64,000 nt of DNA, from positions 32,554,274 through 32,618,273 of the forward strand of contig NC_089824.1 in assembly GCF_035046505.1 (NCBI RefSeq), written 5' to 3'. Below the pieces are notes generated by a model. That model was given only the letters and a program-made list of their open reading frames with translations. It made no database searches and had not been told where the DNA came from. Source of the DNA: Tiliqua scincoides (lineage: Eukaryota; Chordata; Lepidosauria; Squamata; Scincidae). The position numbers and the translations under genes were made by a program. Shown piece by piece: positions 57,283 to 64,000 of this stretch. Position 1 is the first letter of the stretch. Each line of letters starts with the position of its first letter.

Positions 57283-58288
57283 GGGGTGTACAGGTTGTAT
57301 GGGGAGGGGTAGTACCTCTGGTGTAGCGGCATGTCGTGTCCTTTTAGGGCAGCTCGTCCACCTTTGGTCCCCACCTGTCACTCAGCTCTCACCTGTGGCT
57401 CCCAGTAGCTGTAGCATACACAGCGGCCACACCCTGGGCAACAACTTCGACAGGCTGGCCAAACCAGGTTGAGGGTAGCGGTCGGGTCACTGACCTTCAG
57501 CGAGATTGGAACTTGTCTATCCCGAGCATGTGAAGACAGACTCCGGCGGATTGAGTGGATGAGACCTACTAGAATAGGACCAACGGTCATGAAGGCGGTT
57601 TCTGCAAGCAACGTGGTACACTAAGAACACGGCAAGACACGAAAGACGCCCTGATCAACCACTGCGCCCAGCCCATCTCCAACCGTCTCGACTTTTGTCC
57701 TGCCATTGGAGCAAGATGGAATCTGGGAAGAGAGAGTGAGGCTGACTGTGCACATCTCTCCCTCACTTTAATCCAATTCATGTGCAAGTCTTGACATCCC
57801 AGATGTCACCCCTGGGGACTGGGGATAAGAATAGGCCCTCAGTTTGGCTGCACTTGTCATAAGAGGCAACTAAACAACCACCAGGTAGATGGGACTCGAT
57901 AGCCTGGGAAGGCAGCTCATCTGAGAGAAGGAAAACTCTGATCCCAAACCTCCACTGCCTTGTGGCTACATCCAGTTATGGAAAAGGCTTCAGGAGTCAA
58001 CCTTGAGGCAAAATTTGGAGCTGGAGTCCCTGAGGCAGTTCATGGCTGAACACAGTCACGTTCTGGCAATTCCTGCAACGCCACTGGAACCAACCGTATT
58101 GGCTTCTGCCTTTCCATTGGACCATTCCAGCAATGTGGAGAGGGGGGATTTGCTGCATGGGAAACAGTCTATCCTCCATATCTACTTTACCCATTCTTCG
58201 CTTACTGGAGAGGACATTCTGTTCCAGAGCCACCATTCAGAGTGCGATACCATAGTCTTCCGAGTCTGAAGGATGCCAATGATACCTC
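57283..58288 (+). mobile_element. Long LINE-derived or composite element
   Basis: About 1 kb, GC- and CpG-richer than its flanks, from 'gggtgtacaggttgtatgg' to 'accatagtcttccgagtctg' then 'aaggatgccaa'. Its last 50 or so bases ('ccaccattcagagtgcgata' onward) equal the 3' end of the LINE at 24108 (minus strand there). The rest shows no RT sequence, so this may be a LINE 5' region joined to its 3' end (internal deletion), or a long non-autonomous passenger of that LINE. Open frames are short and on both strands. Confidence 0.6.
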
Positions 58289-58439
58289 TTTTTGTAGAAG
58301 CATACCAGCTTGGGATGTGCAGTTTGGAGGGAGAAAGTGGCAGGGATCTTTGTATCCCTTTCTCACCAGCAGATGACCAAAATGTAGAGATAGTTGACAA
58401 ACACAAGAAGATGCTAGGAATCCTTCATGTGCCTGTTGT

Positions 58440-58560
58440 AACAGCAAGCATTTATATACAACCTTAGAGTGATCCAGACACTTTACATAAATTGTGTTGT
58501 TGCAGTCCTTGCAACAGTTTTGTTATTGAGGATATTATTCCCATAATGCAGATAGCTTGT
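58440..58560 (+). mobile_element. Possible ancient MIR/L2-like fragment
   Basis: 'gcatttatatacaacctta' then 'tgttgcagtccttgcaaca' and 'gaggatattattcccataat' follow the order of old MIR/L2-type repeats (acaaccct-gaggtaggtattattatcccca). The match is diverged. Confidence 0.35.
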
Positions 58561-58938
58561 GCGGGGGGGGGGGAGTCAGGGGGAGCAAATGCCCCAAGCA
58601 GCACCCCACAGGGTTCGGTACTGTGCCTTTTTTGGGGCCTGAAACAGACCCATTTTTTAGGCCTTAGAATGCCTTTTAAGGGTCAGGGAGGCTGTCTGCA
58701 CCCTCCCATCTCTCACAAGGCCTTGTGAGGTCTTTAAAATGCCAGAAAATGGCACTTCGGGTTTTCCATGAAGACCTGATATACTGTTTTTGGGGGGCAG
58801 GAGGGAAGCATTTTGCGATCCTGTGCCCCTGGGTGGCACCAGCGCCAGGTCTGCAATTGTGCTTAAGGTTACCTAATGAGTTCATGGCAGAAGGAAGATT
58901 AGGACCAGGGAAGTTCTGATTTGCAGTAGTAATTCAGG
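58561..58938. other. G-run and GC-richer DNA, no gene
   Basis: A G run at 58564-58573 precedes about 350 bp of GC-richer DNA with inverted similarity between 'gggggagcaaatgcccc' and 'ggggggcaggagggaagc'. No element could be identified. Confidence 0.35.
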
Positions 58939-59028
58939 CCGCAATCCTATGCATGTTTACTCAGAAATAAATCCCACTGAATTCAATGAGGTTTACTCCC
59001 AAGTAAGTAGGTATAGGATTGCAGCCTT
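58939..59028. mobile_element. About 90-bp MITE, TACTCAGAAGTAA family
   Basis: The clearest copy of this family: 'ccgcaatcctatgcatgttt' and 'gtataggattgcagcc' are inverted ends; 'actcagaaataaatcccac' and 'gaggtttactcccaagtaag' are the two half-complementary interiors. Confidence 0.85.
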
Positions 59029-59036
59029 GGGGTCTT

Positions 59037-59205
59037 TGGTCCCAATCCGATCCAACTCTTAAGCGCCAGTAGAGCCCCATTTGCAGGAACAAATGTTCCC
59101 TTACCTTGAGGAGGTCTGCATGACTGCCCCTGTCACTTAAGGAAGCAGCACATGCCCAATTGGCACAGTCACATTAGTGCTGAAAAGTTGGATAATATTA
59201 AGCCC
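59037..59205. mobile_element. Short MITE, AATCCTATCCAACTTTC family
   Basis: Ends 'gtcccaatccgatccaact' and 'agttggataatattaagccc'; interior 'cccttaccttgaggaggtct'. Only 8 bp separates it from the preceding MITE. Confidence 0.75.
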
Positions 59206-61504
59206 TTACCTGCTACACTATACCAAACAAGTTAAACAACTGTTTAATGGCCATTGTTTGAGTTTCATTTATATATAGATTTTTTTATCAAGTACAATGA
59301 TCTATCATTATATCTCCTCCAACACACATATAAGCACAGGAATAATGGCAGCATCTGAGAACAGGTACATATATGAAAGCACGTATGCTTAAAGGGAGAT
59401 GGCTCTGATGTCCCCCATACCATTATACCACGCTAATACCCCAAACATCAGCGTCTGTTATTTGGGTAGTCCATTCTTAAATGAAATATCCTGTAGGAGT
59501 GGTATGCCAGTTCATTTGTTTACATCAAAACATTACAAATCAGTGATAGAGACAGTTGAATTGGCATAATATTGACCATGGGATTTAAAATTCAATATTA
59601 GCATAGGTAGTATGTTGGAATTTTGGGTACTCATTAACTTATCTTATTAGAATGAAGACTGCCTGCATACTCAGCAAATCCATGTAAATGCACATCCTTA
59701 TTATTCTTTCTGCCATTCATTCTTTATGTTGCTCTGCAGATAGTAATCAAAGTATAGACCTATTTTAAGGCATCTAAATACAAGAAGTTCCATTCTCCAT
59801 TAACTCCCTGAGGAGGTATCATAAAAAACAACAACATCCCTTGCTTATATGCATGTTACATGGTAAATAAAATGCAAATTAATTACACAAATACTGCAAT
59901 CTCACCATAGCAATGTAATTTAGCAATGATCTCTTGGTTTACATGGGTGTTTCACCTCTTTCGTACCGTAGTCTTGGCAACAGGCAAAAAAAGGGGGTCA
60001 GAGAACAATTAAATAATTCAATTGACATAAATTAAGGATGCATGGATTGCATCCATTGCACAGATAGTTTTGGGGAAAATGACAGTGATGGGTTAAATAT
60101 TCACGTTTATTAATGAGACTCTTTAACAAGTGAAGCATCAGTGCAGTTTTATCAAGCAGGCCTAATAATGGATAGTCACCCCTCTTTAGATAGCCTAACA
60201 AATCAATGGTAAGAGACTTCAGGACTCATTTACCTATTCCCACCTCCAACTTTTGATGTCTAATATTGCCAACACTGCTCTCTCTCTCTCGCGCACACAT
60301 ACGCACTCCTACCAATACATGTGCAAACACACACAATCTCAGGTCTGGATATGCAGGGCTCAAAATTAAACTAGTAAATCAGGGGGATTTATTACAAGAG
60401 AGACCAGAATGCAATGAATGAATGTTTTTTGGGCTGTGGATAGTGGAATGAACAATCTCTAAGTGCCTCTATTAGGCAAAAAGTAAAGCTTATGATGCAG
60501 TGAGCTCAGAGTTCTCACTCAATTCTGGCCAAAGTAAAGCCATTTTAACATCAGCTCACTGACTCTGTCTCTGGTCTTAAAATGATTGTTGGCAAAAAGC
60601 TGTGTGCCACCCAGTGCCTTTGATATAGCAATAACACAGCCTCAGGAGCCAGCTTACAAACCTTCTGCCTTCATTCCTTCACTCAGTGTTTTTAGTTCCA
60701 GTTCCCCAGAACCTTGGTCCTTGAAGGCCAGACAGATCCAGTCTGCAATATCTTGCAAGAGCAACAACCAACAGGGGGAATAAAGGGGGCGTTTGAGTGA
60801 GGCAGAAATGGAAATTTACTGAACTTTTTGCCTGTTGAACATATTGCTTTGAATTGGGAATAAAGCTGAACTATGCATATGATCTGAGGCAATTGGCCTC
60901 CGTACTGCCTTGCTTTGGTACCAGCAATAAACAAGCTATTTTCTGCTAAACCCTGACATGGTCAGTTGGAGGATTGGGCACTGAGCAATGAACTGCATGC
61001 TAACTTTGTGAGTTCAAGGGCAACACTTATACTATCAATTGTATAGTCATTTACTGGATGCAGGCGAATGATACTTGGGAATGGTTTTGTTTGGACAGGC
61101 ACAGGTTAAAATGGAAGGGAGGGAGGAAGCGAGGGAGAGAGTTTGGTTGCCAGCTGTGTTGAGTTTCCTCTGCTTGGGACAACCCCCTGGGTGTGAAGGA
61201 GATGATTATCTGAAATTTAAAACACTGGGGTTTGGAAATACTGGGGAACAGAGGCTTTTAGAAGGGCAGAAGAGTGTTTAAAGGATTAGAGGAGGAGGAG
61301 AGAAAGGGAATTACCTATCCTTAGTCTGCTAGGTAGAATGGAGTATGATGTTCTTCTGCTATGCGAAGCTGGGCTACACAGCTCTGGATTCCAAGAGAAA
61401 TGGAAAAATACAGCCAGAAAGTTGTCCCTGATGGATAGGGAAAGTAGCTGCTCTGGAGATGGCTATGTTGGCTACCAGGGCAAGGGGCTCTCCAAGCAGA
61501 AAAA
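59206..61504. other. No gene; a short CT/CA-rich simple repeat
   Basis: About 2.3 kb. A (TC)n/(CA)n-rich stretch lies at about 60276-60335. Remaining DNA is AT-rich and apparently unique. Confidence 0.4.
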
Positions 61505-62235
61505 GCCTCAGAGCTTTTTCTTGATGTTATTCAATGTCTTTATAAATGACTTGGATGAGGAACTAGCAGGGATGCTTATCAGATTTGCAGATGGTACTGA
61601 ACTAGGAGAAGTTGCTAATACCTTTAGAGGACAGGAACAGGATCTTCTTTACAGGATGGAAAATTGAGCAGATGCAAACAAAATGAACTTCAACAAATGT
61701 AAAGTTCTGCATTTGGGTATCAAAAGCACACCTGAAGCACACGCATAAGATTGGGGATACTTCCCTGAGCAGTAATAAATGTGAAAAAAATCTGGGCATT
61801 TTAGCAAATGACAAGCTAAGCATGAGCATGTAGTGTGATGTGGGGGCAAAGAAGGCAGATGTGATTCTAGGATGCACCAACAGAAGAATAGTATAAAGAT
61901 TGCAAGAAGTAATGGTACTATGGTACTGAGCTTTAGTCAGACCCTACGTGGAATACTATGTCCAGTTCTGGGTACTACAGTTTAAGAGGGAAAATGTCAA
62001 ACTGGATTGCATCCAGAGGAGGGTGATTAGGATGGTGAGAGGCCTGGGGACCATATCCTAAGAAATCAGCTTGAATGAGCTGGGCATGTTTAGCCTGGAG
62101 AAGAGGTGGTTAACAGGTGACATGACAGCTATCTATAACTATCTGAGGGGATATCACGTGGTAGATGGATTTGTTTTTGGTTGTTCCAGCAGGTAGAACC
62201 AGGACCAATGGGTTTGTCCTGAAGGTGGAGCTCAG
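61505..62235 (+). mobile_element. Old CR1-type LINE fragment
   Basis: Starts with LFNVFINDLDEELAGMLIRFADGTELGEVA, a diverged RT motif C region, then, in changing frames, 'FNKCKVLHLG'-like, 'RPYVEYYVQFW', 'ENVKLDCIQRRVIRMVRGLG' and 'SLEKRW..GDMTAIYNYLRG'. This differs in text from the young CR1 family at 4 kb and has many stops, so it is an older CR1 subfamily. 5'-truncated; 3' end near 62235. Confidence 0.8.
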
Positions 62236-63200
62236 CATTCCAGAACTTTGGGGGTGATGTCATGTCATGATGTCACCCCAACCTTCTGCCCTATTGCATT
62301 GTTTTTAATGTGATAGGCCCAATTCTGGACCACCTCTGTTTGGGAGTTTTTAACCCTCTCTGGGTGCAGTTGCTTTGTGTTCTAGATGGCAAGCAGCAAA
62401 AACACTATAGTCACTGAGAGTGCAAGGTGGGTAGGCCTGGAAAGGGCCAAAGATTGCTGGACAGAGACTTCAGTGGTGTGATGTTGCTCCCCCAGTGAGG
62501 CCTGCATCTGGTGGGGCCCGCACCAGCCACCCCACTGTAGTGATTCCATTTAGTTGGTGCAACACCTGTAAAGCACTGACTCAGTGCATTTTTACTTCTG
62601 TGTACGAGTCATGCCGAATCACATAAAAAGAAGCTCAAACGGCTGAAATAAAAACAGTAATCATAAATATGCCATTCACTGAGAATTGAAAATAAATCAG
62701 CTTACTCACAGAGAATGTGTGAAGCATTACACTGCTGTTGTGCTGCTATGTGCAGGAGGTCCCATTGTTCATTAAAACAGAGTTATCAAACAGGTGAGTA
62801 AGAGCAGCACAGACTGTTAGGAATATGCAAAGCCTTGCCATTTATTTTCAGAGACCTTTTTGCCTTGTTCAACACTAGCATTGTATAAAGCCCTGGAATA
62901 CTTATTTGAAGGCCTCTAATTACAGGAAGCTTCCAGTCTTATGCCAATACTTATTGACAATAGGGGATCAGTGCAATTTTTGCATTGATAAACAGTGTTC
63001 CAGTTCATTGTTTTGCAACTTGGTTGCATTAACTCAAAAGGTGCACTCAGTGGCAACCTGATTCATTGTTTTGCACTGTATTCATTGGTTTGTGTAAGGA
63101 ATTTTGGGTCCCCCCCACCCCCAAAGATCTACTCATAGTAAGCTGTTGCTTTTTTCAGGGCAGTTGCCGATGAGAGTGATTTACTCTGATCTCAATGAAA
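62236..63200. other. No gene or recognisable element
   Basis: About 1 kb of apparently unique DNA with a C run near 63111. Confidence 0.4.
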
Positions 63201-63208
63201 ATTATTAA

Positions 63209-63260
<52 letters not shown>
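63201..63260. repeat. (ATT)n microsatellite, L2 tail
   Basis: About 18 ATT units on the plus strand, forming the (AAT)n tail of the minus-strand L2 to its right. They create an Asn-run frame (63155-63340) that is spurious. Confidence 0.97.
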
Positions 63261-63262
<2 letters not shown>

Positions 63263-64000
63263 AACTTTATTTCTACCCTGCATTTCTCCCCGAAGGGACT
63301 CAAGGCAGCTTACAACAAGGTTAAAACAAATTAAAAACATAATTTAAAAACAGATAAAAGCATATTAACAACATATCACAAAAACAGTAGTCAGATAAAA
63401 GTAGTCAGGTAAAAAGAGCAAAGAGCAGCAAATCATAAAAGAATCAGGCCTGTAATCAGGTATTTAAAAGATATTAAAAGATTTTGAAAAGATGTTAAAA
63501 AAGGCCGAGAACTCAGAAGGCCTGTCTAAACAGAAGGGTCTTCAGGCCTTGCCGAAAAGTCTCAAGAGAGGGAGCCATTCTTAAGTCAAGGGGAAGGGAA
63601 TTCCATAGCATTGGTGCCATTACTGAGAAGGCCCTATTTCTTGTCGCCGCCCCACGTACCTCCCTAGGCGGCGGCACTTGTAAAAAGACCTTCTCTGATG
63701 ACCTAAGAGGACGAGCCGGATTGTACGGGAGTAGGCGCTCTCTAAGATACCCTGGCCCAGAGCAGTATAGGGCTTTAAAGGTCAAAACCAGCACTTTGAA
63801 TTGGGCCCAGAAACGAATGGGCAGCCAATGCAACCACCGGAGAAGTGGACTGACAGAGTCAAACCGCCTATCTCCAGTAACTACACAGGCTGCCGCATTC
63901 TGCACTAGTTGCAGTATCCGAACTGTCTTCAAGGGCAACCCCACATAGAGCGTGTTACAATAATCTAACCTCAGTGTCACTGTGGCATGGATCACTGTGG
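63261..64000 (-). mobile_element. L2 LINE, 3' end with ORF2 C-terminus, runs off the window
   Basis: The minus strand encodes 160 residues of L2 ORF2 in one open frame (63513-63995): LRLDYCNTLYVGLPLKTVRI, LLRWLHWLPIRFWAQFKVLV, GPGYLRERLLPYNPARPLRS, LWNSLPLDLRMAPSLETFRQ, ending KTLLFRQAF. The 3' UTR (63261-63512) ends 'gccttgagtcccttcgggga' before the (AAT)n tail. The same family as 48449-49233, but with a different 3' UTR and no frameshift in the visible part. The 5' part lies beyond position 64000. Confidence 0.92.

Noticed and set aside
61338-61667. 109-residue frame as a new gene
   Set aside because: Its second half is CR1 RT text (LFNVFINDLDEE...); the first half is random sequence in front of the truncated LINE.
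63155-63340. Protein with an asparagine run
   Set aside because: The run is the translated (ATT)n tail of an L2 LINE.
1-64000. Multi-gene novel system or operon
   Set aside because: No set of adjacent, same-strand genes exists. The only protein-coding capacity seen belongs to LINEs, and no host exon with a convincing domain and splice sites was found. Small exons of an unknown gene cannot be excluded by eye.

Overview
The window looks like a stretch of vertebrate nuclear DNA, most likely from a squamate or other sauropsid reptile. The reasons are abundant CR1 LINEs whose 3' ends carry a TTCTTATG microsatellite, L2-type LINEs ending in (AAT)n, 5S-rRNA-derived and tRNA-derived SINEs, many hAT-like and Tigger-like non-autonomous DNA transposons, and an AT-rich background without operons. 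I found no exon of a host protein-coding gene and no functional RNA gene. The window is best read as intergenic or deep intronic DNA dominated by transposable elements. The species is an inference; it cannot be fixed without a search.

Layout. 1-3.5 kb: the tail of a hAT-like element cut by the window edge, a short MITE and a SINE. 3.5-8.65 kb: the centrepiece, a full-length CR1 LINE. It has a duplicated 5' UTR, an ORF1 (zinc-finger-like region plus SGNH esterase) and a 960-residue ORF2 (endonuclease plus reverse transcriptase). Both ORFs are open, but the RT motif C reads FADE instead of FADD. 9-16 kb: MITEs, two hAT elements, a tRNA-type SINE and a 310-bp palindrome. 19-31 kb: CR1 tails, GC-rich MITE-like elements, a LINE C-terminus on the minus strand, and a 5S-derived SINE. 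32-33.5 kb: an LTR-like fossil and a cluster of short MITEs. 34-40 kb: two hairpin elements, Tigger-like and hAT-like elements, an L2 relic and an ATGT microsatellite. 41-46 kb: more MITEs and three hAT elements in a row, one with a perfect 8-bp target duplication. 48-49 kb: an L2 LINE end. 50.7-54.9 kb: a CR1 copy on the minus strand, split by a second, same-orientation CR1 and by a 5S-derived SINE. 57-64 kb: a long LINE derivative, MITEs, an old CR1 and an L2 that runs off the right edge.

How the parts relate. The autonomous families visible are CR1 and L2, plus a third LINE type (24.1-24.7 kb) with a C-terminal zinc-finger-like motif. The 3' end of this third LINE is shared by both 5S-derived SINEs and by the 57.3-58.3 kb element, so it is the likely mobiliser of those SINEs. 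Long open frames in several CR1 copies and the nested insertions indicate recent CR1 activity. The MITE families share an AATCCTA-type terminal motif but differ in length and interior.
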